Assembly (NCBI GenBank): GCA_963715285.1
Contig: CAVQRU010000002.1
Location: forward strand, 310,001 to 374,000
DNA length: 64,000 nt
Direction: 5' to 3'
Source: Sva-07 sp963715285
Lineage (GTDB): Bacteria; Actinomycetota; Acidimicrobiia; Acidimicrobiales; Ilumatobacteraceae
Part shown: positions 24,828-34,234 of the stretch, piece by piece
Layout of the letters: each line of letters begins with the position of its first letter
Position numbering within the stretch: the stretch's first letter is position 1
The notes under the pieces: generated by a model
What the model was told of the DNA's origin: nothing
The model's database searches: none
What the model saw: only the letters and a program-made list of their open reading frames with translations
Translations under genes and position numbers: made by a program

Positions 24828-25600
24828 TCCTCTGCCGGTCGGCGTCGAACGACCAGCCAGCCGATCAGGACCGCCACGAAGTAGAGGATCATCATCGGGA
24901 TCCCGAGCATCGCCATCGTGATCGGATCCCCCGACGGGGTGATGACGGCTGCGATCACCGCGATGCCGACGAGCGCGAAGCGCCAACTCTTGAGGAGTCG
25001 CCGAGGGCTGACGGCTCCGACCAGCTGCAAGCCGACCAGGAACACGGGGAGGAGGAAGCCGATGCCGAACGCGAAGATCATCAACCCGATCAGGCTGACG
25101 TAGCTGCTGACCGAGTAGAGCTGGTTGACGTCCGAGCCCGACCACGAGATCAGGAACTCGAGCGCCTGGGAGACCGTGGTGTAGGCGAGAACACCCCCTG
25201 CACTGAACAGCACGATCGAGGACACCACGAACGGGATCGCATAGCGCTTCTCCTTGGCGTTGAGCGCCGGCACCGTGAACCGCCAGACCTGCCACAGGAT
25301 CACGGGCAGGGCGACGATGATCCCGCCGTACATGCCCACGCGAATGCGCGTCGACAGCCCCTCCGTCGGGGTGAACGCGTTGAGCGCCGGATCGCAGAAA
25401 TCCTCCGGCTTGCTCCGGCACAGCTCGGCGTACGGCTCGATGAGGAAGTCCAGGACCTGGTTGTAGAACGCGATGATCAGGACCATTCCGATCGCAACGG
25501 CGAGCGCACTGCGGATGATTCGCACACGCAGCTCAGCGAGGTGCTCGGTGAGCGTCATCGTGTCGTCGGGCGACGCCGTGATCTCCTCGTCGGTGCTCAT
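24824..25600 (-). CDS. tatC: Twin-arginine translocase subunit TatC
   Basis: 258 residues, six hydrophobic segments. The signature MTLTEHLAELRVRIIRS precedes TM1, the periplasmic loop has PTEGLSTRIRV, and WRFTVPAL follows TM2. TatC recognises the twin-arginine motif of folded exported proteins. It overlaps tatA/B upstream and helY downstream by 4 bp each, so the three genes form one operon, as in mycobacteria. Confidence 0.93.
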   Translation of the reverse strand: MSTDEEITASPDDTMTLTEHLAELRVRIIRSALAVAIGMVLIIAFYNQVLDFLIEPYAELCRSKPEDFCDPALNAFTPTEGLSTRIRVGMYGGIIVALPVILWQVWRFTVPALNAKEKRYAIPFVVSSIVLFSAGGVLAYTTVSQALEFLISWSGSDVNQLYSVSSYVSLIGLMIFAFGIGFLLPVFLVGLQLVGAVSPRRLLKSWRFALVGIAVIAAVITPSGDPITMAMLGIPMMILYFVAVLIGWLVVRRRPAEE

Positions 25601-26076
25601 TGCCTGGCGACCGTCTCGTCGTGGTGTCCGTGGCCGTTCGGCGACGGCGCCTCAATGGTCCCGCGCCCGGGCGGGATCGGCGGCGGAGGCGGCGGTGCCG
25701 GCAGTGCCGGCGGAGCTGCCGATTCGGGCAAGGACGGGGCGGGCAGCGGCGGACTCGGCGGAGCGAATCCGGGGTCGGGGGCCTCGGCCGCGACGGCCAC
25801 GTCGGCGTCGGCACGAAGCCGCTGTTCGGCTTCCGCCTCGGCGATCAGCTTGTTGGGATCGGCGGCATCGCGGACCATCTGGGCGGTGTCGCGCATCTCT
25901 CGCATCGGCTCGTCGAACGCCGACTTGATCTCCGACTGGAAGCCGCTACTCATCTTCTTGAGTTCGTTGTAGGTCTGCATGAAGCGGCGAACGGCGTCGG
26001 GCAGCCGTTCGGGCCCGAGCACCACGAGCGCGATCAGCAGGATCACGATGATCTCGCTGCCCTGCAGATTGAACAC
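25597..26076 (-). CDS. tatB: Twin-arginine translocase subunit TatA/TatB
   Basis: 159 residues. One N-terminal transmembrane helix (SEIIVILLIALVVLGPERLPD) precedes an amphipathic helix and a long Pro/Ala-rich tail with a final His-Gly-His cluster. The short hinge Gly-Pro-Glu-Arg-Leu-Pro and the length favour TatB over TatA. Without the second tat gene nearby I keep the call open. It overlaps tatC by ATGA. Confidence 0.8.
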   Translation of the reverse strand: MFNLQGSEIIVILLIALVVLGPERLPDAVRRFMQTYNELKKMSSGFQSEIKSAFDEPMREMRDTAQMVRDAADPNKLIAEAEAEQRLRADADVAVAAEAPDPGFAPPSPPLPAPSLPESAAPPALPAPPPPPPIPPGRGTIEAPSPNGHGHHDETVARQ

Positions 26077-26111
26077 GGGCCGAGTCTACGGGCCTGCCAT
26101 CATGTCTCGGA

Positions 26112-26852
26112 GTGCAGCAACGTCTCCCCTCCCTGCTCGATCCGCCGATCTCCTTCGCCCACCGCGGCGCACGCGCGCACGCCCAGGAGAACACGTTGGA
26201 GGCCTTCCAGCTGGCGCTCAAGCTCGGCGCCAGCGGCCTGGAGAGCGACGTGTGGCTCACGTCGGACGGCGTCGCCGTGCTGGATCACGACGGGGTCGTC
26301 AAGCGCGGGCTTCGCAAGCGACCGATCAGCGAGTTCCGCCGCGACGAGCTGCCTCCGCACATCCCGACGCTCACGGAACTCCTCGAGCAACTCGGCACCG
26401 ACTACTCGCTGTCGCTCGATCTCAAGGATCCCGAATCGGCCGTCACGATCGTCGACACCGTGTCGGCCGTCGACCGTTCGATGCTCGACCGGGTGTGGTT
26501 GTGCGAGCCGAGCCTGAACCGGGTGATCGAGCTGCGCGAGCGATTCGACGAAGCCGGGAAGAACCCGGTGCGGTTGCTCCAGACCACCCGGCTCGAACGC
26601 ATCAAGGGGACGCCGGAACGGCGCGCCGAGTACCTCTCGCGGCACGGTGTCGACGGGATCAACCTCCACCGCACCGACTGGAACGGCGGACTCGTCGCAC
26701 TCTTCCACCGGTTCGGCCTGGTGGCGTTCAGCTGGGACCTCCAGTACGAACACGACCTGCGTCCAGCGCTGCGGATGGGTGTCGACGCGGTCTACAGCGA
26801 TCACGTCGACGTGATGATCGACGCCGTCAACGCCGAGATCGGCACGGTCTGA
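26112..26852 (+). CDS. Glycerophosphodiester phosphodiesterase family protein
   Basis: 246 residues from GTG 26112. The GDPD signature is intact: FAHRGARAHAQENT (the HRG with the Glu-Asn), then LESDVWLTSDGVAVLDHD, then LSLDLKDPES. The family cleaves glycerophosphodiesters into glycerol-3-phosphate and an alcohol and needs a divalent metal. No signal peptide is seen, so it is probably cytoplasmic. It is divergent from the tat operon and convergent with lepB. Confidence 0.88.
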   Translation: MQQRLPSLLDPPISFAHRGARAHAQENTLEAFQLALKLGASGLESDVWLTSDGVAVLDHDGVVKRGLRKRPISEFRRDELPPHIPTLTELLEQLGTDYSLSLDLKDPESAVTIVDTVSAVDRSMLDRVWLCEPSLNRVIELRERFDEAGKNPVRLLQTTRLERIKGTPERRAEYLSRHGVDGINLHRTDWNGGLVALFHRFGLVAFSWDLQYEHDLRPALRMGVDAVYSDHVDVMIDAVNAEIGTV

Positions 26853-26877
26853 GCCGACCGTTCCGAAGCGGACGACG

Positions 26878-27489
26878 TCAGAGCCACTGCCAGTGACTCT
26901 GAGGCCAGAACACCACGAAGGCACGACCGACGAGGTCGTCTTCGGAGATCGGACCGATCACACGCGAGTCCTGCGAGCCGCCGCGATTGTCACCCATGAC
27001 GAACACGTGATCCTCCGGCACCGGTCCGTTGAGGGAGTAGTCGCCGCCACAGTCGGTCGGTGTCACCACCTCGGGGTCGAGATAGGGCTCGTTGAGCACG
27101 CGTCCGTCGATCAGCACCGTGCAGTTGCGGACTTCGACGGTCTCGCCGGGGAGACCGATCACGCGCTTGATCAGATCGCGTTCCGACGCACCGGTGATCT
27201 GGTGCAACACGACGACATCGCCGCGGTTCGGGTCGTGGAGCCGGTACGAGAGCTTGTTGACGAACACGCGGTCGCCGGTCTCCAACGTCGAGTACATCGA
27301 CTCGCCCTCGACCACGAAGTGCGCGAGCACGAAGGTGCGCACGACGAACGCCACGAGCAGCGCGACGGCGATGACGATGACCCAGTCGACGAAGGCACGC
27401 GCACTGGCAGGCAGCGCCGACTTGTCGGCGCCCGGCGGTGGGGCGTCGGGCTCGCCGGCAGGGCGGGGAAGGGTCGACTCCGATGTCAC
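26878..27489 (-). CDS. lepB: Signal peptidase I
   Basis: 203 residues. One transmembrane segment (about 33-57) precedes the S26 domain. The catalytic Ser is in VEGESMYSTLE and the catalytic Lys in RDLIKRVIGLPGE, with the GDNRGGSQDSR box near the C-terminus. It removes signal peptides from proteins exported through Sec or Tat on the outer face of the membrane. It lies between the GDPD gene and pafA. Confidence 0.93.
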   Translation of the reverse strand: MTSESTLPRPAGEPDAPPPGADKSALPASARAFVDWVIVIAVALLVAFVVRTFVLAHFVVEGESMYSTLETGDRVFVNKLSYRLHDPNRGDVVVLHQITGASERDLIKRVIGLPGETVEVRNCTVLIDGRVLNEPYLDPEVVTPTDCGGDYSLNGPVPEDHVFVMGDNRGGSQDSRVIGPISEDDLVGRAFVVFWPQSHWQWL

Positions 27490-27546
27490 GAGGACCCCAC
27501 GGTAACCGCAACCGGGCCGAGCGCACCGACAGCGCGGGCAAGTGGT

Positions 27547-28905
27547 TCAGAGTGATTCGATCAGCCGCTCGACGCGTTCGTCACGGCTCTTGAACGGGTC
27601 CTTGCAGAGGACGGTCCGCTGCGCCTGGTCGTTGAGCTTCAGGTGCACCCAGTCGACGGTGTAGTCCCGCTTGCGCTCCTTCGCCCGCTTGACGAAATCG
27701 CCGCGTAGCCGCGCCCGTGTGGTCTGCGGCGGCACGTCGACGGCCTGCGCGATGTCGTCGTCGGTGCAGATCCGTTCGATCAGTCCGCGGTCCTGGAGCT
27801 TGTAGAACGGACTGCGTGCCCGCGACACGTCGTGGTACTGGAGGTCGAGCAACTGCACCCGGGGATGCCCGAACGGCAGGTCGTGACGCTCGCGGAACGC
27901 CTCGAGCAGCTTGTACTTGATCACCCAGTCGACCTCGCGGTCGAGCAACAGCGGGTCCTTCTCGATCGTGGTGATGCAGTGCTCCCACATCTCCAGTGCC
28001 TTCTGCTCCAACGGGGGGAAGCCCTGCGAGTCCGCGTACCGCAACGCCCGGTCGAGGTACTCACGCTGGATGTCGAGCGCCGACACCTCCCGGCCGTTGG
28101 CGAGGCGGACGGTGCGCCGGCAGGTGATGTCGTGGCTGATCTCCCGAATCGCGCGGATCGGATTCTCGAGCGTCATGTCGCGGAGCACCACGTTGGGGTC
28201 CTCGAGCATCCGCAACATGCACGCCGCGGCACCGACCTTGACGAATCCGGTGTACTCGCTCATGTTCGAGTCGCCGACGATGACGTGCAGCCGTCGATAC
28301 TTCTCGGCGTCGGCGTGCGGTTCGTCACGGGTGTTGATGATCGGACGACTCCGCGTGGTCGCCGACGACACACCCTCCCAGATGTGCTCGGCGCGCTGTG
28401 CGATCGAGTACGTCGCCCCCCTGGCGGTCTGCAACACCTTGCCCGCCCCGGTGTAGATCTGACGCGACACCAGGAACGGGATCAGCACCTCGGCATAGTG
28501 ACCGAGGTCGTCGTCGCGGCTCGTGAGGTAGTTCTCGTGGCAGCCGTAGGAGTTGCCGGCGGAGTCGGTGTTGTTCTTGAACAGGTAGATCGTGCCGCGG
28601 ATCGATTCCTCCGCGAGTCGCTGCTCGGCCGATTCGACCAGTTGTTCGAGGATGCGTTCGCCCGCCTTGTCGTGCACGATCAGTTCGTACAGCGAGTCGC
28701 ACTCGGGAGTCGCGTACTCCGGGTGCGAGCCGACATCGAGGTACAGGCGCGCACCGTTCTGCAGGAACACGTTGGAGCTGCGCCCCCACGAGACGACCCG
28801 ACGGAACAGGTAGCGGGCGACTTCGTCCGGGCTCAGCCGACGCTGGCCCCGCAGGGTGCACGTGACGCCGTACTCGTTCTCGAGTCCGTAGATGCGTCGC
28901 TCCAT
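27547..28905 (-). CDS. pafA: Pup-protein ligase
   Basis: 452 residues, the same length as mycobacterial PafA, starting MERRIYGLENEYGVTCT (Glu of the GlxxE motif). Several blocks are almost unchanged, including RRVVSWGRSSNVFLQNGAR, FKNNTDSAGNSYGCHENYL and NTRDEPHADAEKYRRLHVI. PafA uses ATP to phosphorylate the C-terminal Glu of deamidated Pup and ligates it to substrate lysines. It is separated from the core proteasome genes by the 5-oxoprolinase genes. A TAGGTT 7 nt before the ATG suggests a leaderless message. Confidence 0.95.
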   Translation of the reverse strand: MERRIYGLENEYGVTCTLRGQRRLSPDEVARYLFRRVVSWGRSSNVFLQNGARLYLDVGSHPEYATPECDSLYELIVHDKAGERILEQLVESAEQRLAEESIRGTIYLFKNNTDSAGNSYGCHENYLTSRDDDLGHYAEVLIPFLVSRQIYTGAGKVLQTARGATYSIAQRAEHIWEGVSSATTRSRPIINTRDEPHADAEKYRRLHVIVGDSNMSEYTGFVKVGAAACMLRMLEDPNVVLRDMTLENPIRAIREISHDITCRRTVRLANGREVSALDIQREYLDRALRYADSQGFPPLEQKALEMWEHCITTIEKDPLLLDREVDWVIKYKLLEAFRERHDLPFGHPRVQLLDLQYHDVSRARSPFYKLQDRGLIERICTDDDIAQAVDVPPQTTRARLRGDFVKRAKERKRDYTVDWVHLKLNDQAQRTVLCKDPFKSRDERVERLIESL

Positions 28906-28912
28906 CAACGGC

Positions 28913-28918
28913 AACCTA
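28913..28918 (-). promoter_or_regulatory. Probable leaderless promoter -10 of pafA
   Basis: On the minus strand TAGGTT lies 7 nt before the pafA ATG (28905). The same hexamer stands 6 nt before dop. AGGGAGG upstream is too far from the ATG to act as a ribosome-binding site. Confidence 0.4.
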
Positions 28919-28989
28919 GTCACCTCCCTGCCGGGGCGCTCGGTCAAGACCCGGTGAACTCCTCTGGCCGTGCAGACCAGAGAGCTGGT

Positions 28990-29811
28990 TCAGGCGCGAC
29001 GGAAGTGAACGAGCGAGCCCGGCCGAGTCTGGACGACGTCGGCGAGGTCGGCGGGCTCGACGACCCCGATCACCGGATAGCCGCCTGTTGTCGGATGATT
29101 GGCGAGCATGACGATCGGCTCACCGGCCGGGGTGATCTGGACGGCGCCGGGCATCAGGCCGATGCTCTGCATCTGGGTCTGCGACCGCGTGCTGTGACCG
29201 AACTCGCCCGCCTCGAGGCGCACACCCACACGGCTGAGTTCGCTGGTGATCCGCCACGGTCGACGGATCAGACTCTGGGTACCTCCGACGAACCAGTCGT
29301 GCTGTGGCCCGTCCCAGATCCGCACTCGCGTGGCGGTGGAGCCACGAGTCGGGGCGTGGTCGACGGGGAGCGCTGTTCCCGGGTCAGGACCGACGGGAAC
29401 GAGCGAGTCGTTCTGGAGCGCCGCCGGCCCGACGCCTCCGAGCGTGTCCTGGCTGCGGGATCCGAGTACGGGGTCGACGTCGATTCCGCCACGCACGGCG
29501 AGATAGGCCCACACCGAGCCGGCGGGCGCGTCGATGCGTATCCGGGTTCCGGCTGCGACGGTGTGGCGACTGGCGTCGGTGCTGCTCGCGACCACGAGCG
29601 GCCGCAACGCCTCGACGACCAGTGCCCCCATCGTTTCGATCGTCGCCGCGTCCGGCGGGTTGCCGACGAGTCGATTCACCAGGTCGTGGGTCCGTCGATC
29701 GACGGCGCCCGCCGTCGGTACGCCGAGATGCGTCAGACCCCGCCGCCCTCGGTCCTGCACCGTGGTGGCGAAGCCGACCTGGAGCACGCGCAGCGCCGGC
29801 GGCGCGGTCAT
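28990..29811 (-). CDS. pxpC: 5-oxoprolinase subunit C (KipA/PxpC family)
   Basis: 273 residues. Begins LRVLQVGFATTVQDRGRRGL, then HLGVPTAGAVD, and later RSQTQMQSIGLMPGAVQ and GGYPVIGVV, all typical of the KipA/PxpC half. With PxpA and PxpB it forms an ATP-dependent 5-oxoprolinase opening pyroglutamate to glutamate. Its ATG overlaps the pxpB stop (ATGA), and all pxp genes are on one strand. Confidence 0.88.
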   Translation of the reverse strand: MTAPPALRVLQVGFATTVQDRGRRGLTHLGVPTAGAVDRRTHDLVNRLVGNPPDAATIETMGALVVEALRPLVVASSTDASRHTVAAGTRIRIDAPAGSVWAYLAVRGGIDVDPVLGSRSQDTLGGVGPAALQNDSLVPVGPDPGTALPVDHAPTRGSTATRVRIWDGPQHDWFVGGTQSLIRRPWRITSELSRVGVRLEAGEFGHSTRSQTQMQSIGLMPGAVQITPAGEPIVMLANHPTTGGYPVIGVVEPADLADVVQTRPGSLVHFRRA

Positions 29812-30410
29812 GTCGCCACCGGCCGGAATCGGACCGACTGGCCGGGTCGCAGGAGCGATGGAGGGTCGCGTCGGGCATCCCAGAGCGCAGCGGTGGTGTG
29901 GCCGATCAGATACCACCCGCCTGGTGACGCCGACGGGTAGACGCAGGTGTACCCGGCCGCGACGCCGATCGATCCCGCCGGCACCGAGGTGCGCGGTGTG
30001 GCCCGACGAGGCACGTGCAGGCGGCGGTCGATGCCGCGGAGGTATCCGAACCCGGGGCTGAACCCGCAGAACGCCACCTCATAGCTGCCGGTCGCGTGGA
30101 GGCGCACGAGGTCGTCGATCGAGACCTGAGCGGCGTACGCGAGCTCACCGATGTCGGGGCCGTCGTACACGACGTCGATCGTCAGTGGCGGTTCCGTCGC
30201 CGTTGGTCGCTCTGCCGGCAGGACCAGGTCGAGGACCTGCCCGATCGCATCGTGGCGGTCGCGGGTGCACCGGACCACCACGGTCGACTCCGCCGGCACG
30301 ATCTCCTCGACGCCAGGCACCTCCATGGCTCGGAGGGTGTCCGCCCATGCGGCAGGGTCCGACACCTCGTCGACCAGCCACGCCAGCGGTCCGTACGGCC
30401 GTCGTTGCAT
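29808..30410 (-). CDS. pxpB: 5-oxoprolinase subunit B (KipI/PxpB family)
   Basis: 200 residues. The signature CGFSPGFGYLRGID and the end region PGGWYLIGHTTAALWDARRDP identify the KipI/PxpB family. It partners with PxpC; the Bacillus homologue KipI was first known as a sporulation-kinase inhibitor. It overlaps pxpC by 4 bp and starts 4 bp after the amidohydrolase stop. Confidence 0.86.
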   Translation of the reverse strand: MQRRPYGPLAWLVDEVSDPAAWADTLRAMEVPGVEEIVPAESTVVVRCTRDRHDAIGQVLDLVLPAERPTATEPPLTIDVVYDGPDIGELAYAAQVSIDDLVRLHATGSYEVAFCGFSPGFGYLRGIDRRLHVPRRATPRTSVPAGSIGVAAGYTCVYPSASPGGWYLIGHTTAALWDARRDPPSLLRPGQSVRFRPVAT

Positions 30411-30414
30411 CGAG

Positions 30415-31596
30415 TCAGCGCACGCGGGCGTCGGGGAAGATGCGGAGGAAGTTCTCGGCGTAGAACTGATCGCGGACGCTGTCGGGTCGTTGGCCGAGTG
30501 ACCCCTCGAATCGACCGATCGGATCCTTGCCGCCCTCGACGTGGGGATAGTCGCTGGAGAACAGGTACAGCTCCGGCGCCGACTGGTCGATGAGTGCACC
30601 CACGTCCTCGAAGACGTACGGCGTGAAGGCCATCTGCGTCCGAAGCGTCTCGGAGGGCGTGCGTCGGAGTTCGGCGAGGTACTGGTCGACCCTGCTCCAC
30701 GACCGGACCACCCAGTCGAGGCGTGTCAGCATCGACGGCACCCATCCGGCGCCGAGTTCGACGCAGGCGCCGCGGAGGGCGGGGTACTTCTCGAACACGC
30801 CGTCCATCACCATCACCGAGATGAAGGTTTCCGGCCCCTGGTGCAGGACCGCCATGTCCTTGCTACGGATGTTCTCGCCGCCACCCATCCAATCGCGTGC
30901 GGGCGCTCGACCGGTGTTGGCCCATCTCGGGTCGAGCTGCAGCGGCGACCCGCCGACGTGGAGCACGAACGGGGTGCCCGAATCGGCCAGGAGCGCCCAG
31001 AACGGAGCCAGATCGACATGACCGGGAGACCGCTCCCCCGCCGGATGGTGCGGCACCCAGATGGCCTCCAGGCCGACATCGAGCGCGAACTCGGCCTCGC
31101 GGAGCGCCAGTTCCGGGTCCTCGAGCGGCACGATCCCGACACCCATCAGCCGGTCGTCGTCGGCACAGAACTCGCTCATCGCCCGGTTGTGGGCTCGAGT
31201 GGCGCCGTAGCGGACATCGGTGGACACGTTGCGGCTCGGCGAGAACGGCGTCGCGACACTGTGCGTTGCGAACACCAGCTGCTTGCGGAAGCCGAGCATG
31301 TCGAGCGCGACCGACCGGTCGTGGCGGTCGAAGGCGCCGAGCGCCTGGATCTCCTTCGACTGGGCGATCAGCTGATCGCCCAGCGCGATCTGCGCCTCGA
31401 CGTGCTCGGCAGCGTGGTGCCCACCGTTGGCCACGATGTCGGCGACCTCGTCGTCGGTGACGAGCGACGCGGCGTAGCTGACCTGCGGGATCTGGTCGCG
31501 CAGCGCCGGGTCGGCGTGGTCACGCAGGAAGTCGGGCAGCTCCATGATGTGGCTGTCCGCGTCGTAGAACTCCCGGTGTGAGGGTGCGTAGGTCAT
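30415..31596 (-). CDS. Amidohydrolase-related (PF04909-type) metal hydrolase
   Basis: 393 residues. The family pattern is YDADSHIMELPDFL at the start, an internal VLHVGGSP (metal-binding His) and the closing YLFSSDYPHVEGG with the catalytic Asp. Family members are amidohydrolase-like TIM barrels, including decarboxylases and hydrolases of aromatic or nitrile compounds. Its place inside the pxp genes, 27 bp after pxpA and 4 bp before pxpB, suggests a related nitrogen-compound substrate, but no substrate can be named. Confidence 0.78.
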   Translation of the reverse strand: MTYAPSHREFYDADSHIMELPDFLRDHADPALRDQIPQVSYAASLVTDDEVADIVANGGHHAAEHVEAQIALGDQLIAQSKEIQALGAFDRHDRSVALDMLGFRKQLVFATHSVATPFSPSRNVSTDVRYGATRAHNRAMSEFCADDDRLMGVGIVPLEDPELALREAEFALDVGLEAIWVPHHPAGERSPGHVDLAPFWALLADSGTPFVLHVGGSPLQLDPRWANTGRAPARDWMGGGENIRSKDMAVLHQGPETFISVMVMDGVFEKYPALRGACVELGAGWVPSMLTRLDWVVRSWSRVDQYLAELRRTPSETLRTQMAFTPYVFEDVGALIDQSAPELYLFSSDYPHVEGGKDPIGRFEGSLGQRPDSVRDQFYAENFLRIFPDARVR

Positions 31597-31623
31597 CGGT
31601 GGCCCCGTTCTGCGCGTGTGCGC

Positions 31624-32385
31624 TCAGTCGGTGAAACGGTAGACGCCGACGCCCGCGGCATCGAGTGCCGAACGCACCGCACGAGCGAGGTCGACGGCGC
31701 CGGGAGTGTCGCCGTGCACGCAGATCGAGCGCGCACGGATGCTCACGACCGTGCCGTCGACGGCGACGACTTCGTTGTCGGTCGCGATGCGCACCGCCCG
31801 CTCGGCGACCTCGTCGACATCGGTGAGCACGCTTCCCGGCTCCCGACGGGGCACGAGACCGCCGTCGGGCCGGTAGGCGCGATCTGCGAACGCCTCGGGC
31901 ACGGCCTCCAACCCTGCCTCTTCAGCGGCCGCCAACAGCTCGGAGTTCGGCAGGCCGAGGATGGCGAGCGACGGGTCGTACTCGACGGCGGCGGCCACGA
32001 TCGCTCTGGCAGCAGCCAGGTGGGTGGCTGCCGTGTGATACAGCGCGCCGTGCGGCTTGACATAGGAGATCTCGGTGCCGGCCACCTGGGCGAAGGCATC
32101 GAGCGCGCCGAGCTGGTACAGCACGGCGTCGCGGAGTTCGTCGGGCGCCATGTCGAGGTGACGACGTCCGAATCCGGGCAGGTCGGGGAACGACACCTGT
32201 GCGCCGACGGCCACGTCGTTCCGCACCGCCAGTGTGCACGTGGCGCGAAGCACCGACGGGTCGCCGGCGTGGAACCCACAGGCGACGTTGGCGCTGGTGA
32301 CGATGCCCAGCATCGTTGCGTCGTCACCGAGGGTCCAGACCCCGTACGACTCCCCCAGGTCACTGTTGACGTCGATGGCGACCAT
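31624..32385 (-). CDS. pxpA: 5-oxoprolinase subunit A (LamB/YcsF family)
   Basis: 253 residues. The family start VAIDVNSDLGESYG, the internal ANVACGFHAGDP and VKPHGALYH are all present. PxpA is the cyclic amide-opening subunit used with PxpBC. It begins the pxp gene set, 114 bp from the prcA stop, with no obvious terminator in the gap. Confidence 0.9.
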   Translation of the reverse strand: MVAIDVNSDLGESYGVWTLGDDATMLGIVTSANVACGFHAGDPSVLRATCTLAVRNDVAVGAQVSFPDLPGFGRRHLDMAPDELRDAVLYQLGALDAFAQVAGTEISYVKPHGALYHTAATHLAAARAIVAAAVEYDPSLAILGLPNSELLAAAEEAGLEAVPEAFADRAYRPDGGLVPRREPGSVLTDVDEVAERAVRIATDNEVVAVDGTVVSIRARSICVHGDTPGAVDLARAVRSALDAAGVGVYRFTD

Positions 32386-32499
32386 GCCCCGATGGTACGC
32401 CTCCCGCCCGCACCGCGCTGGCGCGCCGAGCAGCCCGTCCGATCCGGTCTGCGATGAGCTTCACGGCAACCTGTGCGGCCCGAACCTCATCGGACGGGG

Positions 32500-33168
32500 T
32501 CAGGTGCCGAGGTCGGTGGTGGCGAGCCGGTGAAAGCACCGGCGGCCGTTGGTGCGCGAGAGGTCGGCCACCTCGAGGTCGTCGTCGGAGATCTCCCGAT
32601 CGGGACCACCGAGTGCTGACCGGCCGAGTGCGATCGCCGCCGCCCGATCCAACCCGTCGGTCCAGTTCTCGGCGAGACGGATGTTGATCGCCTCGGCATC
32701 CCCGCCGATCGCCGCGTAGTCGCGCTCGTCGACCACGGTCCCGTCGTAGAGGATGTGGAACATCTGATCGCCGGACGGTTCGAGGCCGACTTCGGCGACG
32801 AGGATCTCCACCTCCATCGGCTTCATCTCGTGGGTGAAGATCGTTCCGAGCATCTGGGCATAGCTGTTGGCCAGGCTCCGAGCGTCGACGTCGTCACGCG
32901 AGTACTGGAACCCCTTCAGGTCGGCGGCTCGCACGCCCGCCACGCGCAGCTGATCGAACTCGTTGTACTTGCCGACCCCGGCGAACGCGATGCGGTCGTA
33001 GATCTCGCTCACCTTGCGCAGCGTCTCCGACGCGTTCTCGGCGACGATCACGATGCCCTCGGTGTAGCGGACCGCAACCAGCGCACGCCCTCGGGCGATG
33101 CCCTTCCGCGCGAAGTCGGCACGGTCCTTCATCATCTGCTCGGGAGCGACGTAGAACGGCATGCTCAT
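32500..33168 (-). CDS. prcA: Proteasome subunit alpha
   Basis: 222 residues. Starts MSMPFYVAPEQMMKDRADFA, which is the typical actinobacterial alpha N-terminus (the YVAPEQ stretch), with GKYNEFDQLRVAGVRAAD near residue 80. Alpha rings gate the barrel and lack the catalytic Thr. Its C-terminus is a plain Thr-Asp-Leu-Gly-Thr without a long tail. The start overlaps the prcB stop (ATGA). Confidence 0.93.
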   Translation of the reverse strand: MSMPFYVAPEQMMKDRADFARKGIARGRALVAVRYTEGIVIVAENASETLRKVSEIYDRIAFAGVGKYNEFDQLRVAGVRAADLKGFQYSRDDVDARSLANSYAQMLGTIFTHEMKPMEVEILVAEVGLEPSGDQMFHILYDGTVVDERDYAAIGGDAEAINIRLAENWTDGLDRAAAIALGRSALGGPDREISDDDLEVADLSRTNGRRCFHRLATTDLGT

Positions 33169-33977
33169 CGCGAACGCACCTCCGCCACGATCGCCTCGTA
33201 CCGTGCGGCGAGATCGTCGTCGTCGAGCCGGGTCCACCCGGTGGCATCGATCGTGGCGACGACCGGGTAGATGCCACGCAGCGCGTCGGGACCACCGGTT
33301 GCCGAGTCGGCATCGGCAGCCTCCCACAGCGCCCGAGCGGCGAGATTGACGGCATCGTCCCGGCTCATGTCGGAGCGGAAGCCGACCTTGATCACCGTGC
33401 CTGCATGCAGGCTGCCCGATCCCGTCGCAACGTAGTCGCGCTCTTCGTACCGGCCACCCGTGGCGTCGTAGTCCCAGAGCCGCCCGCACTCGCGACGGAG
33501 GTCGTAGCCACCGAAGATCGGGACGACGACCATGCCCATCATCGCCGCCTGGAGGTTCGCTCGTACCATCATCGACAGCTGGTTGGCCTTGCCTTCCAGG
33601 CTGAGCGCCGTTCCCTCGACCTTCTCGTAGTGTTCGAGCTGGAGCTGGAACAGCCGGATCATCTCCATCGCCGCACCGGCAGCCCCTGCGATGGCAACGC
33701 CGCTGTGGCGGTCGGCCTCGACCACCTTCTCCATCGTGCGATGCGAGATCAGATTGCCGGACGTGGCGCGTCGGTCGCCTGCCATCACGACGCCGTCCGC
33801 GAACGTGAGCGCAACGCACGTGGTCGCGTGCGGCACGGACAGGTCGCGCATCAGATCGGTGGAGGCGCCGACGACCGGTTCAGGGCCGAGGCCCACGCGA
33901 CGCAACAGCTCCGGAAAGCTCGAACCCGGGTCGTCCGAGGTCGAGAAGATCGGCATCGTCACGGGATCACTGACCAC
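33165..33977 (-). CDS. prcB: Proteasome subunit beta precursor
   Basis: 270 residues from GTG 33977; GTG 33962 and ATG 33956 are possible starts, as none has a clean ribosome-binding site. A propeptide of about 51 residues is cleaved before Thr52 in HATTCVALTFADG, the catalytic N-terminal Thr of the mature subunit. The MAGDRRAT motif with its Asp follows. Its start overlaps the pup stop by about 11 bp, so pup-prcB-prcA are tightly coupled. Confidence 0.93.
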   Translation of the reverse strand: MVSDPVTMPIFSTSDDPGSSFPELLRRVGLGPEPVVGASTDLMRDLSVPHATTCVALTFADGVVMAGDRRATSGNLISHRTMEKVVEADRHSGVAIAGAAGAAMEMIRLFQLQLEHYEKVEGTALSLEGKANQLSMMVRANLQAAMMGMVVVPIFGGYDLRRECGRLWDYDATGGRYEERDYVATGSGSLHAGTVIKVGFRSDMSRDDAVNLAARALWEAADADSATGGPDALRGIYPVVATIDATGWTRLDDDDLAARYEAIVAEVRSR

Positions 33978-34164
33978 CCTTTTGCACGTAGGACTTCACG
34001 AAGTCCTCGGCGTTGGTCTCCAGGACCTCGTCGATCTCGTCGAGGAGGTCGTCGAGTTCGGCCTTGAGCTTCTCGCCCGTCTCGGTGACGGCGGGCGCCG
34101 CCGAGTCGGTGGTCTCGGTGTTCCGACTCGTGGTGGACTTCGGCTTCTGTGTGCGTTCTGCCAT
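33967..34164 (-). CDS. pup: Prokaryotic ubiquitin-like protein Pup
   Basis: 65 residues ending in Gly-Gly-Gln, so the C-terminal Gln must be deamidated to Glu by Dop before ligation. A helical central part (about 30-52, with KLKAELDDLLDEIDEVLE) fits the segment bound by ARC/Mpa coiled coils, and the N-terminus is Ser/Thr-rich and disordered. It lies between dop and prcB. Confidence 0.95.
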   Translation of the reverse strand: MAERTQKPKSTTSRNTETTDSAAPAVTETGEKLKAELDDLLDEIDEVLETNAEDFVKSYVQKGGQ

Positions 34165-34234
34165 CAGCGTGCGGTTCCCTTCATGGTTGGGATGTCATGG
34201 TCGGAGTGTCGGCTCCGGGATCTTGCGATGTTCG